Below are positions 6,486 to 14,142 of a stretch of DNA of 28,034 nucleotides, in pieces. How positions within the stretch are numbered: the stretch's first letter is position 1; every line of letters starts with the position of its first letter. Origin of the DNA: UBA10677 sp045532295 (GTDB lineage Bacteria > Bacillota > Clostridia > Christensenellales > Pumilibacteraceae); assembly GCA_045532295.1 (NCBI GenBank), contig JAZSFP010000006.1, positions 1 through 28,034 on the forward strand, in the 5' to 3' direction. Below the pieces are notes generated by a model. The model was not told the origin of the DNA, made no database searches, and saw only the letters and a program-made list of their open reading frames with translations. The translations under genes were made by a program, and so were the position numbers.

Positions 6486-8723
6486 TTAAGCCTCCACGCG
6501 TAGTGGGACTATGAATTCGTGTTTACCCTCCAAAAGAGTAACGCCGTTATACTCAGCCGTAACGCCCTTGGGAATAGTAACCGTATAAACGAATTCGCCT
6601 TTGCGATATCTCCATTTTGCGCAAATTTTACCGTATTTAGTGTTAATAAAGCCCTCTGAGTGCTTGATTTTCTTAATGAAATTCGGTTTTAGTTGAATTT
6701 TTTCAAAAGCAGGGGCGTCAATGCAAGCGTTAATTCCCAACAAAGACTTGAAAAACCAAGCGATAATATTAGAAAACATTTGATGGTTATGTGAACCGTT
6801 TTCCTTGCCGTCCCAACACTCCCAAAGCGTAGTTGCACCCGCATCGAACCAGGTTTTATATCCTGGCTTGCTTTCCATCAATAGTTTAATAACGAGGTCG
6901 GCTCGTCCGCACTTAACCAAGGCGTCGTAAAGATACTGAACGCCAACCATACCGCAAGTAAGATTGTATTTGTCAGCGATAATCTGACTTACTAACTGTT
7001 CTTTGACCTTTTGTTTATCAATGCAAAGTCCGCCCGTAAGCATCATTGCAAGTGCAGTTTGTGAGCAAACGCTACTACTGCCATCCTCTAATGAATAAGT
7101 AAGGATAAATTCGCGTTCTAATTTTTCAAGCATTGCTTGAAGTTTATTGTCGGTTTTCTCTTTTAATTTAAGAGCGAATAGAGTAGTGCGCAACGCCTTA
7201 ATCAAGAAGAAATCGCGGACGAACTCTTTGGGAGTAAGCGGACTACTGTCGTAGCCTAGCCAGTCACCAAGTATGAATTCGTGATTTTCACGCTTTTTGC
7301 GGGCTAAAAATCTGATATATTTGCGAAAATACGGTATGGCGGAAGTTAGCATCTTGCTGTTTCCCGTATAAATATAAACCTTAAACGGCAACTCAAACAA
7401 CAAATTATCACAAACGGGTCCCCAGTCGTCGCCCCAACCGTTAGAGGGGATAATGCCCGGGAGTGAACCGTCTTTGCGCATATCGGCTTTTAGGTCGGTA
7501 AACCACTTGTCAAAAAGGCGCTCGCTGTCAAAATTTATTAAAACTTGCTCGCAAGACGCTGCCGCGTCGTTAGTCCAACCGAACTTTTCACGGGTAGGAC
7601 AGTCCGTTAAACTCCAAAACAGATTTGACCGAGTAGAACGAATACCCGCGTCGTATATAAAGTTCAAAATAGTCGAGCCCGAGCGGAAATTAGCGCGCTT
7701 TTTAACCTTATGTGAAGTAAAATAAGCGGTAAAATCCTCCATTTTTGGCTCGTAAGACAATCCTTCGATTTGTAAGTACCTAAATCCGTGATAGCAAAAA
7801 CTAGGCTTAAAAGTATCAACCTCGCCCGACGCAAACAGTTTATTTACTTGAAAAGGCGACTCAGGATAAAATCTCGAATGTCGCGTACCCTCTAAATATC
7901 CTAAATTATTAGCGGGAACTTCGTAAAACAGATAGGCGTATTTGGGCAAATTTTGCTCGTCAATTTCTTCGGCGTAGCGCATAGTGATTTCCTGTCCACG
8001 ATGCTCGCACACTCTAACTTCGGCGTATCCTGATATGTTAAAGCCGAAATCGACGATATAGCCCCTACCGTTTTTCAAAATTCTAACGGGTTTTAACTGC
8101 TCGATTTCTCTAATAGGCGGGCACTTGGTTTTTAAAAATTTAACATATGGTAGAGGGTTTTCCGTTACAACACTATCAAAGTTACTATCGTCGTATCCGT
8201 TAAATTTCCAACCCTCGTCTTTTTTTCGCGCGTCAAAATATTCTCCGCTACGAAGATGTGAATAAATTATAGGCGAAACCTCGCGACTAACTTTCCAACT
8301 CTCGTTGCTAACGAGTACAACTTCGCCGTTGACTTTAAGCGACATAATAAACTTAGGTGCGCCTCTCCAAGTCGATTGTTCGTAATCCCAAGCGCTTCTA
8401 AACGGCTCATTGTAAAATCCGTTACTTGCAATAACGGAAATAGTATTTTTACCCTTCGTTAAAAGCGAAGAAACTTCGTATTCGTTGTACCATAAAATTT
8501 TATCGTAATTGCTAACCGCGGAAATGAAAAGATCGTCCGTAATAGGCTTGCCGTTAATGAAACAACGCGCAAATCCGGGGCTTTGCAAAATAATCTTAGC
8601 CTTATTCACTTCGCAATTCAAGGTGAATTCGCGTCTAAAAACAGGCAATGGGTCGTAGAGGGAGTATGCCTTGTCATAAAAGGATGAGGATATGAATTTT
8701 GCTCTACCAAATATATTGCGCAT
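6486..8723 (-). CDS. Alpha-L-rhamnosidase, glycoside hydrolase family 78
   Basis: Predicted to release terminal L-rhamnose from plant or microbial glycans or glycosides by inverting hydrolysis. The 745-residue protein has N-terminal beta domains (about 25-340) with the accessory-domain pattern FARCFINGKPITDDL and NYDKILWYNEYEV, an (alpha/alpha)6 barrel (about 345-660) and a C-terminal beta domain. The hallmark catalytic stretch is DCPTREKFGWTND (374-386), a variant of the usual DCPQRDERLGWTGDA. Later conserved stretches are GDWLGY (486-491), GATTLWECWDG (629-639) and NHQMF (646-650). There is no signal peptide, so it should act in the cytoplasm on imported glycosides. It lies 49 bases downstream of the desulfidase, with a hairpin between them. 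Its codon use looks more AT-rich than its neighbours, which may mean later acquisition. The last eight codons run through a hairpin resembling repeat R1. Confidence 0.9.
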   Translation of the reverse strand: MRNIFGRAKFISSSFYDKAYSLYDPLPVFRREFTLNCEVNKAKIILQSPGFARCFINGKPITDDLFISAVSNYDKILWYNEYEVSSLLTKGKNTISVIASNGFYNEPFRSAWDYEQSTWRGAPKFIMSLKVNGEVVLVSNESWKVSREVSPIIYSHLRSGEYFDARKKDEGWKFNGYDDSNFDSVVTENPLPYVKFLKTKCPPIREIEQLKPVRILKNGRGYIVDFGFNISGYAEVRVCEHRGQEITMRYAEEIDEQNLPKYAYLFYEVPANNLGYLEGTRHSRFYPESPFQVNKLFASGEVDTFKPSFCYHGFRYLQIEGLSYEPKMEDFTAYFTSHKVKKRANFRSGSTILNFIYDAGIRSTRSNLFWSLTDCPTREKFGWTNDAAASCEQVLINFDSERLFDKWFTDLKADMRKDGSLPGIIPSNGWGDDWGPVCDNLLFELPFKVYIYTGNSKMLTSAIPYFRKYIRFLARKKRENHEFILGDWLGYDSSPLTPKEFVRDFFLIKALRTTLFALKLKEKTDNKLQAMLEKLEREFILTYSLEDGSSSVCSQTALAMMLTGGLCIDKQKVKEQLVSQIIADKYNLTCGMVGVQYLYDALVKCGRADLVIKLLMESKPGYKTWFDAGATTLWECWDGKENGSHNHQMFSNIIAWFFKSLLGINACIDAPAFEKIQLKPNFIKKIKHSEGFINTKYGKICAKWRYRKGEFVYTVTIPKGVTAEYNGVTLLEGKHEFIVPLRVEA

Positions 8724-8741
8724 AAATCTCCCTAAAAGGTA

Positions 8742-8768
8742 TAAGAGTCCGTTATTTTCGAACTCTTA
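8742..8768 (-). terminator. Intercistronic hairpin, possible partial terminator
   Basis: TAAGAGTCCG (8742-8751) pairs with CGAACTCTTA (8759-8768) with one wobble and a 7-base loop. Read on the minus strand it follows the desulfidase stop by a few bases and is followed by TACCTTTT, a poor T-tract. It may end most transcripts while letting some reach the rhamnosidase, or mark an RNA processing point. No separate promoter for the rhamnosidase was seen in this 49-base gap. Confidence 0.6.
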
Positions 8769-8772
8769 CAAC

Positions 8773-10050
8773 TTACTTGTTTAAATTTTTAATCATAAGA
8801 CGAATAATCTCTTCGTCCGTTTCCTTCATACCAACGCGCGCGAGCGAACCCACGTTGTCAATGGTGTTTTCAACGCCACGCTCAAGTATACCATCTCCGC
8901 CATAGAACTGCGAACCGTTGCGATACATCTCGAATCCAAGAAGTCCAGCCTCAACCGCCGACGCAATCTTAGCCGCGCAACTTGATTTTGCTCCGTCGCA
9001 AATAAGTCCCGAGTCGATAGCAAGCGCGTTGACGATAGTGTGAGCAATCTCGTCCATACCGCCTCCGTGAAGATAGCAAATGCCCGCGCCTGCGCCTGCG
9101 CCTGCGCTAACCGCTCCACAGTAAGCGGAAAGTCTGCCTATGCCCGTCTTAAGATGAATAGTGATAAGGTCGGAAAGAGTGAGCGCGCGATAAAGCATTT
9201 CCTTGCTCGCGTTAAGTTCCTTACCGTAAACGATAACGGGAAGAGAGGCGGTCATACCTTGATTACCGCTACCCGAAACGATAACTACGGGAAGAGAGCA
9301 ACCGTTCATCCTCGCGTCCGAGCCTGCAGCCGCGTACGCTTTTGCGCGCGTATGCACGTTGTCGCCAAAGGATGCGAGTAAAATCTTACCGACTTTTGCG
9401 CCGTAATCACCCCTCAAACCTTCCTCGGCAATAGCGGTGTTGTATTCAATCTGACGGCTAATAATCTCGTCAATATCCGCTAAATCCACGGTAGAGGCAA
9501 ACTCAACGATATTTTTTACCGAAAGACACTCTCTATCAGTGAGTTTAGCAACGGTAACGCCCGTCTTACTTTCGTGCAAAACTTCGCCGTTTTTAATAAT
9601 GCTAACTACGTTGGTGTGGTGTCCCTCAATGCGTACCGAAGCGCTCTCGTTGTCGCGAAAAACCGATACCGTTATATCAAAAATGCAACCACTGTCCGAT
9701 TGAGTAACGGTAAAAGGCGTGTTTTCTAAAAACTTCGCAATAGCCTTTTCTTGCTCAGAGGTAACTAAAGAGAGGACTTGAAGTTTTTTGTCGGGATTGC
9801 CTGCAACGATACCGGCAGCGGCAGCCGCCGATACGCCTCTGAGTCCACCGCTTGACGGCACGACTACGGACTTAACGTTCTTTAAGATATTACCGCTAAC
9901 GCTAACTGTAACGGAAGTGGGGAGCGCGCCCAAAGTTTTACGAGCAAGCGCGGAGGCGTACGCAAGAGAAATAGGCTCGGTACAGCCCATCGCTGGTAAT
10001 AACTCTTCGTGAAGAATATCTATGTAATTTTTATATAAAACTTCGTCCAT
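8773..10050 (-). CDS. cyuA: L-cysteine desulfidase (CyuA/YhaM, UPF0597 family)
   Basis: Predicted Fe-S enzyme that breaks L-cysteine into pyruvate, ammonia and sulfide; some family members are described more cautiously as serine dehydratase-like. At 425 residues the length fits the family. MGCTEP (21-26) near the N-terminus, CGAVSAGAGAGAGICYLHGG (311-330), Cys351 in LICDGAKSSC and Cys358 are the conserved places; Cys23, Cys311, Cys351 and Cys358 are the likely ligands or catalytic residues of the oxygen-labile cluster. The start ATG overlaps the stop of the upstream Fe-S/thioredoxin gene as TAATG, so the two are translationally coupled. It stands opposite in metabolism to the cysE gene found 10 kb away. 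The Gly-Ala run is encoded by a short GCCTGC repeat, usual for the family. Confidence 0.9.
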   Translation of the reverse strand: MDEVLYKNYIDILHEELLPAMGCTEPISLAYASALARKTLGALPTSVTVSVSGNILKNVKSVVVPSSGGLRGVSAAAAAGIVAGNPDKKLQVLSLVTSEQEKAIAKFLENTPFTVTQSDSGCIFDITVSVFRDNESASVRIEGHHTNVVSIIKNGEVLHESKTGVTVAKLTDRECLSVKNIVEFASTVDLADIDEIISRQIEYNTAIAEEGLRGDYGAKVGKILLASFGDNVHTRAKAYAAAGSDARMNGCSLPVVIVSGSGNQGMTASLPVIVYGKELNASKEMLYRALTLSDLITIHLKTGIGRLSAYCGAVSAGAGAGAGICYLHGGGMDEIAHTIVNALAIDSGLICDGAKSSCAAKIASAVEAGLLGFEMYRNGSQFYGGDGILERGVENTIDNVGSLARVGMKETDEEIIRLMIKNLNK

Positions 10051-11639
10051 TATTCCATAGCCTCTTCAATCTTTTGTCTTAAAAGAGCCTCGCTCATCTT
10101 ACCTTGACGAATATGCGTAATAACGCCCTCTGCGTCTAAAATAACGGTTATGGGGAAAGCCGCCTTTCCGCCAAGCATAGTGAAAGTATCAAGTTCGGCG
10201 GTATCTTGAGCGAGCATCATATCCCACTCGTTCCAACCGTTATCGTCAATAAACGCCTGCACGTTTTCCGTGATATGCTCGCCGTGAACGGCTACCATAT
10301 AAATATCGTCCTTAAAGTCGTCGTAAACTTCCTCAAAGTAGGGGAGTTCTTCAACGCACGGGTCGCAAGTCGTCTCCCAGTAATTGATTACTACGACCTT
10401 GCCTCTGCACTCAAGCACGGAGAATTTTTCCTTGCCAGATTGACTATCGTAAAGGTCGAGCGTAAAATCTTGACACTTATCGCCCACGGTGTAAACGGTG
10501 GTGCTTTCGGTAGGCGCTAAGAAATTATAGTAAACGAGCGCGCCCACGAGCACCAAGATAGCAAGAATAAAACTAATAACCCTAACGACGCCTCTTGCTT
10601 TTTGGCTCTTTTCTTCGCCTATAGGCTTGTCTTCAACCTTAACTTCACTCTCTACGACGCCTTCGCTCTTAGGCTCTTCCATTTTATCGGGAACGGGCAG
10701 TTCGCTCGATGCAATAACGCCGTTCTTAATATCAATAGGAGTTTCGCCCGTCTTAGCCATTGAAGGATGAAGAGCAACCTTACCGCCCTTCCACGAAATA
10801 GCCTGAGTAGGACAAACGGGAATACACTCTCCGCATTGAATACACTCGTGGTCGCCAACGCGTCTAATGTCCATCTTGCAAGTCTCAATACAAAGTCCGC
10901 ACTCGGTACAAGCGTTCTTGTCGAGTTTAATACCGATAAGCGCGAGACGGCAGAAGAAACCGTAAAGCGCGCCCAAAGGGCAGAGGAAACGGCAGAAAAG
11001 ACGGAAAATAAAGATACTGCCGATCATAATCAATATGAGAAGAAGGAACTTCCAAGTAAAAAGCGCGCCGAGCATAGCGAAGAAATCGGAGTTAGCAATG
11101 TTGAGAAGTAGCCCAACGCCACCCCCGAGCGTTCCTGCGGGGCAAATATACTTACAGAAGAAAGGAATTCCCTCGTAAATAAGCGGAACGGCAATCGCGA
11201 GCCCTAAAATTACGTACTTAAAGAAGGAAAGCACGTAGGTAACTTTGCTCTTTTTAACCTTAGGGGACTTTATTTTATAAAGAAGTTCTTGACCAAAACC
11301 GATAGGGCAAATCCAACCGCAAATCGTTCTGCCAAGAATAAGACCGAACAGAATAATAATACCGAAAATATAGAAAGGCAGTCTCGTTCCGCTCGCGGCA
11401 AGCGCGTTTTGTAGCGCGCCCATCGGACACGCGGTAACCGCGCCGGGACAAGAATAGCAGTTAAGTCCGGGCGTACAAATAGCCTTCGTGTTTCCACGGT
11501 AAATTTTACCCGTCGCAAACCCCTTCACGTTAGCGTTCATCAAGAGAGCGGCGTAAAGTTGAATAATCTTACGCTTGGTCGGGCAAATCTTAACGAAGAA
11601 CTGACCTATTTTTTTGAAAAATTCCTTAATCTTACCCAA
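10050..11639 (-). CDS. NapH-like membrane ferredoxin fused to a TlpA/ResA-type thioredoxin
   Basis: A 529-residue membrane redox protein. Residues 1-235 form a NapH/YccM-like multi-span domain with CGWICP (107-112), CKYICP (162-167) and CRFLCP (216-221). Two 4Fe-4S motifs follow: C244-x2-C247-x2-C250-x3-C254 and C266-x2-C269-x2-C272-x3-C276. After a charged linker (about 290-350) a further span (353-372) leads to a thioredoxin-like domain with the active site WETTCDPC (421-428) and the cis-proline in AAFPIT (494-499). Electrons are thus likely carried from cytoplasmic ferredoxin through the membrane to an outside CxxC, keeping surface thiols reduced; this is inference from the domain order. 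The start is TTG at 11639, overlapping the upstream gene by 8 bases, with GGAG ten bases before it. An internal start is possible, since the first 20 residues are not conserved-looking. Confidence 0.88.
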   Translation of the reverse strand: MGKIKEFFKKIGQFFVKICPTKRKIIQLYAALLMNANVKGFATGKIYRGNTKAICTPGLNCYSCPGAVTACPMGALQNALAASGTRLPFYIFGIIILFGLILGRTICGWICPIGFGQELLYKIKSPKVKKSKVTYVLSFFKYVILGLAIAVPLIYEGIPFFCKYICPAGTLGGGVGLLLNIANSDFFAMLGALFTWKFLLLILIMIGSIFIFRLFCRFLCPLGALYGFFCRLALIGIKLDKNACTECGLCIETCKMDIRRVGDHECIQCGECIPVCPTQAISWKGGKVALHPSMAKTGETPIDIKNGVIASSELPVPDKMEEPKSEGVVESEVKVEDKPIGEEKSQKARGVVRVISFILAILVLVGALVYYNFLAPTESTTVYTVGDKCQDFTLDLYDSQSGKEKFSVLECRGKVVVINYWETTCDPCVEELPYFEEVYDDFKDDIYMVAVHGEHITENVQAFIDDNGWNEWDMMLAQDTAELDTFTMLGGKAAFPITVILDAEGVITHIRQGKMSEALLRQKIEEAME

Positions 11640-12420
11640 GACCGATACACTCCGTACAAATATTTATAGCCTTAACGAGCACGTCGTGAAGACCGCCGTT
11701 AACCGTTCCTATAATAATGAATATAACCGCTACTGAAAACAGCGCGATACGAGAGAAGAAAATTACCTTCTCGCAACCAAAAATTCTTTCGAAAAGCCCC
11801 TCGCTCTCGGTTACCGTCTTGCCTGCAAGACGACGAACGGTAGGCAAAAGTTTGCTTGCCTTAACACCCTCGTAAACTGACGCGATATAGCACGCAACGC
11901 CGAAAAGCGCAATAAAAGGGAAGAGGAACTTAACCATATTAAGAACTTCCGCCGTTACGTCTTCTTTAGGAAAGTTTTCAGGGATAGCGAGGAAAACGAT
12001 GCAGTAGATAAAAATAGCAAGCCCCAAGCAAAGCAAAGCAATCTTAATATATCGCATCTGTCTTTCGTGAGCGTCAATCATCGAAAACTCCTCGTTGTTT
12101 TTGTTAGACGCCGGCACGCGCTTTCTAAAACGCATATAAAGATATTCGTCGCGCGGACGCATACGCTTTTCTTTTACGGGAAAGACGAGCGAAAGCACGA
12201 ACGCGGTTATAGTCATTAAAATCCAAACTAAAATAGGCGCAAGCAAGAGAAGAAGTTTTTCCGCCACTTTCTCGCGAGTAAAGATAACCTCGCTACCTTG
12301 TCCGCCGAAATAAATATCCAAAAGCGCCCAAATAAACAGCGCGCCCAAAATAACGGTAACGCCGATATACGCTCCGCCGAAGATATTCCTTATTAACTTG
12401 TTGCGGTTTTCCTTTTCCAT
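11632..12420 (-). CDS. Polytopic membrane protein with a CD1871A-like CxxC tail
   Basis: A 262-residue membrane protein with spans near 15-38, 56-80, 126-146, 163-185 and 220-240 and a basic loop at 84-104. The final part, one span followed by AINICTECIGLG, looks like the short stand-alone proteins named CD1871A family CXXC motif-containing protein; that match is from memory of the family's ending and was not searched. Cys255 and Cys258 would be the redox pair. It overlaps the Fe-S/thioredoxin gene by 8 bases and heads the operon, so it probably hands electrons to, or receives them from, that protein. The ATG lies only nine bases after a consensus -10 box and lacks a normally spaced ribosome binding site; an in-frame TAA precedes it, so no upstream start is possible. 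Confidence 0.8.
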   Translation of the reverse strand: MEKENRNKLIRNIFGGAYIGVTVILGALFIWALLDIYFGGQGSEVIFTREKVAEKLLLLLAPILVWILMTITAFVLSLVFPVKEKRMRPRDEYLYMRFRKRVPASNKNNEEFSMIDAHERQMRYIKIALLCLGLAIFIYCIVFLAIPENFPKEDVTAEVLNMVKFLFPFIALFGVACYIASVYEGVKASKLLPTVRRLAGKTVTESEGLFERIFGCEKVIFFSRIALFSVAVIFIIIGTVNGGLHDVLVKAINICTECIGLG

Positions 12421-12428
12421 ACCTACTT

Positions 12429-12458
12429 ATTATAGCGTATTTTGAGTGATTATGTCAA
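12429..12458 (-). promoter_or_regulatory. Consensus sigma-A promoter for the thiol-redox/desulfidase operon
   Basis: On the minus strand TTGACA (12458-12453) and TATAAT (12434-12429) are separated by 18 bases. The expected start of transcription, six to eight bases past the -10 box, falls one or a few bases before the ATG at 12420, giving a leaderless or nearly leaderless message. Confidence 0.85.
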
Positions 12459-12492
12459 GTATAGTGATAAACTTTATATATGGAATATATAA

Positions 12493-12522
12493 AACTCCCC
12501 CACGAAAAGTCGCAGAGGAGTT
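12493..12522 (-). terminator. Intrinsic terminator of the LOR/membrane-protein operon
   Basis: On the minus strand the sequence starting AACTCCTCTGCGA folds back on TCGTGGGGGAGTT with 13 pairs (three of them G-T) and a 4-base loop, then TTTTATAT. It begins six bases after the stop codon of the minus-strand gene ending at 12528. Confidence 0.85.
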
Positions 12523-12527
12523 AAAAA

Positions 12528-13019
12528 CTACTTATCTTTCTTTTGGTCGCGGATATTATCAATGGCGATAACGAGCGCGACGAGGAAGTTAGTTTCGCTC
12601 TCGTCGAAAACTTCCAACTTAAAGCAGTCGCGGAAAATATCTAAAGCGTTCTGAACGCCCCAAGTATAACGCCCGATTTCCTTGCCGTTCTTGGTAATGA
12701 GCATACCCTTTCCCCACTCGATATCAACGCTAAGGTCGTCCTCGCAGTCGTCAAAGTTAAAGCCCAAACCGAAGAACCGCTCCTTAACCTTGCAAATTTT
12801 TTCGCCGTCAGCGTTGTAAATGAGCGCTTTCTTGGTCATAAAGTGCCAAAACTTATTGCGAACGGTAAAGATTTGATTGCCCTCAGCGTCAAAAATGAAC
12901 TTTTTGCGAGTAGGAGAGAGCCACTTGCCTTGAATTTTAAAGTGCTCTTTACCGTTTTCGTCAGTGACGAACGAGCCGTTGCCGATGCTAACCATCTTGT
13001 TTTTTACGTAATAAATCAT
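12528..13019 (-). CDS. LURP-one-related (LOR/YxjI-like) protein
   Basis: A 163-residue cytoplasmic protein of the tubby-like LURP-one-related fold, whose bacterial members are of unknown function. The family pattern is seen as repeated two-strand units of the kind D-x-x-G-x-x-x-F-K: VTDENGKEHFKIQGKW (18-33), FDAEGNQIFTVRNKF (43-57) and YNADGEKICKVKERF (69-83), followed by a C-terminal strand and the helix VALVIAIDNI, which is typical of the end of the fold. The start has AAGGAGG upstream. It is the last gene of a three-gene unit, 13 bases after its neighbour and directly before a terminator. Link to membranes through the two neighbours is suggested by context only. Confidence 0.85.
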   Translation of the reverse strand: MIYYVKNKMVSIGNGSFVTDENGKEHFKIQGKWLSPTRKKFIFDAEGNQIFTVRNKFWHFMTKKALIYNADGEKICKVKERFFGLGFNFDDCEDDLSVDIEWGKGMLITKNGKEIGRYTWGVQNALDIFRDCFKLEVFDESETNFLVALVIAIDNIRDQKKDK

Positions 13020-13032
13020 ATCTTTTTCCTCC

Positions 13033-13539
13033 TTAAATCAAACTTGCTATTATAACCGCGCCCACGATTGCCAAAGCAATAACGAGCGCAACTTTAATGA
13101 ATACTAAACTCTTCGCGCGCTTTTTAATATCCTCGTCCACCGTAGCCTCGTTTCTAACTTCCAAAATCGAAGTGGAACAGTTGTCAATAACCACGCACGG
13201 CTCGCCCTTTTTCCATTTTTTAACCCTAACGGTAGCGGTAGTGAGGGCGGAAAGCGAGAGCGTTCCCTCGTAAAGTATGACGCGCTCGGGATTTTTTTGA
13301 CGAATATCGAAAATACCGAAAATACTTATTATAAAGAAAAGCGCCTCGAAAAGCCACCAAAACGGTTGCGAAAGATAGGAAAAAGTAACAATTTCCACCT
13401 TAACGCTATCCTTTTCCGTCTCGTGATAAATATGATTAACGCCACGCGTCTTTTTGCTTTTTACGGGCATTTCGCCGTCAATGAGAAGAACGGTGGAGGA
13501 TTGCGCGTGGTTTACGAACTTAATATCAAGATTATTCAT
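13033..13539 (-). CDS. Two-span membrane protein of unknown function
   Basis: A 168-residue protein. Residues 1-55 are hydrophilic, 60-77 (WWLFEALFFIISIFGIF) form a first span, 80-135 read as a soluble beta-rich domain with Cys115 and Cys121, and 145-168 form a second, C-terminal span ending the protein. I do not recognise the family. Only one base separates it from the gene upstream and 13 bases from the LOR gene downstream, so the three are co-transcribed. The beta-rich middle with a C-terminal anchor resembles small bacterial membrane proteins carrying PH-like domains, but this is not firm. Confidence 0.75.
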   Translation of the reverse strand: MNNLDIKFVNHAQSSTVLLIDGEMPVKSKKTRGVNHIYHETEKDSVKVEIVTFSYLSQPFWWLFEALFFIISIFGIFDIRQKNPERVILYEGTLSLSALTTATVRVKKWKKGEPCVVIDNCSTSILEVRNEATVDEDIKKRAKSLVFIKVALVIALAIVGAVIIASLI

Positions 13540-13540
13540 A

Positions 13541-14008
13541 TTAACCTCCCTGGTTCATAGAAATCACGAACCCAACTACCACGGCAATGGCAACGAATAT
13601 GATAACGACGGGAACGACGAGCCTCCAACCGTTATTGTTGGGCTTAGGCTCAAAGAGTAGAAAGAGAGCGGAGACGAGCGAACAAATTACTCCGGCAAGG
13701 AGCATCCAAAGTCCCACGCCCGTAAGCGAGGAGAAAAACTCGCCCGTGTCCGTAAGCGAACCAACCCAAGAGGCGTATTGTCCCACCAAATCCCAGTAGT
13801 TTGGGATAATAATGAAAATCATACCCACGGTAACGAGAATAAGCACAAACATAAAAAGTATGCCAAGAGTGAACATACCAAGTATTAAAAAACTGAAAAG
13901 TCCGCTCAAGACGAAAGTAATACCTATCCCAAGCAGAGCCAGTGAAATATTAGAAAGAATAACCCCAAGCCTGCTTAGGTTTTTTCTTAAAATAAAACCT
14001 TGTAGCAT
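13541..14008 (-). CDS. Four-span membrane protein of unknown function
   Basis: A 155-residue, very hydrophobic protein with spans near 20-41, 43-68, 97-119 and 129-150, and a short polar loop (70-95) containing DTGEFFSSLTGVG. No motif identifies a family. The ribosome binding site AAAGGAGGGGGA lies directly before the ATG. It is the first gene of a unit with the two-span protein and the LOR protein, behind a consensus promoter at 14045-14074. Confidence 0.75.
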   Translation of the reverse strand: MLQGFILRKNLSRLGVILSNISLALLGIGITFVLSGLFSFLILGMFTLGILFMFVLILVTVGMIFIIIPNYWDLVGQYASWVGSLTDTGEFFSSLTGVGLWMLLAGVICSLVSALFLLFEPKPNNNGWRLVVPVVIIFVAIAVVVGFVISMNQGG

Positions 14009-14044
14009 TTCCCCCTCCTTTAATTCCTATTTATCTTATATTTA

Positions 14045-14074
14045 ATTATACAGTCCATAGTTTACTATTGTCAA
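14045..14074 (-). promoter_or_regulatory. Consensus promoter with a palindrome in the spacer
   Basis: Minus strand TTGACA (14074-14069) and TATAAT (14050-14045) with an 18-base spacer. The spacer contains the palindrome ATAGT-TT-ACTAT (14057-14068), placed where a bound repressor would block RNA polymerase. The regulator is not identified. Confidence 0.8.
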
Positions 14075-14085
14075 GTAAATTGACT

Positions 14086-14122
14086 AAAAAAATGAAAAAC
14101 CGTCGCAAAATTCTTGCAACGG
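14086..14122 (-). terminator. Intrinsic terminator of the aminotransferase gene
   Basis: On the minus strand CCGTTGCAA pairs with TTGCGACGG over a GAATT loop (14122-14100), then TTTTTCATTTTTTT. It follows the stop codon of the gene ending at 14143. Confidence 0.9.
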
Positions 14123-14142
14123 TATACAATTTTCGTGTTTTT

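Noticed and set aside
6254..6514. Plus-strand open frame containing the 67-bp copy
   Set aside because: It starts inside the lipoprotein gene in another frame, crosses a strong terminator and has no membrane span; the copy is better read as a gene fragment.
9082..9110. Short GCGCCT tandem repeat in the desulfidase gene
   Set aside because: It encodes the Gly/Ala-rich stretch conserved in the family, so it is explained by the protein and not called a separate repeat.
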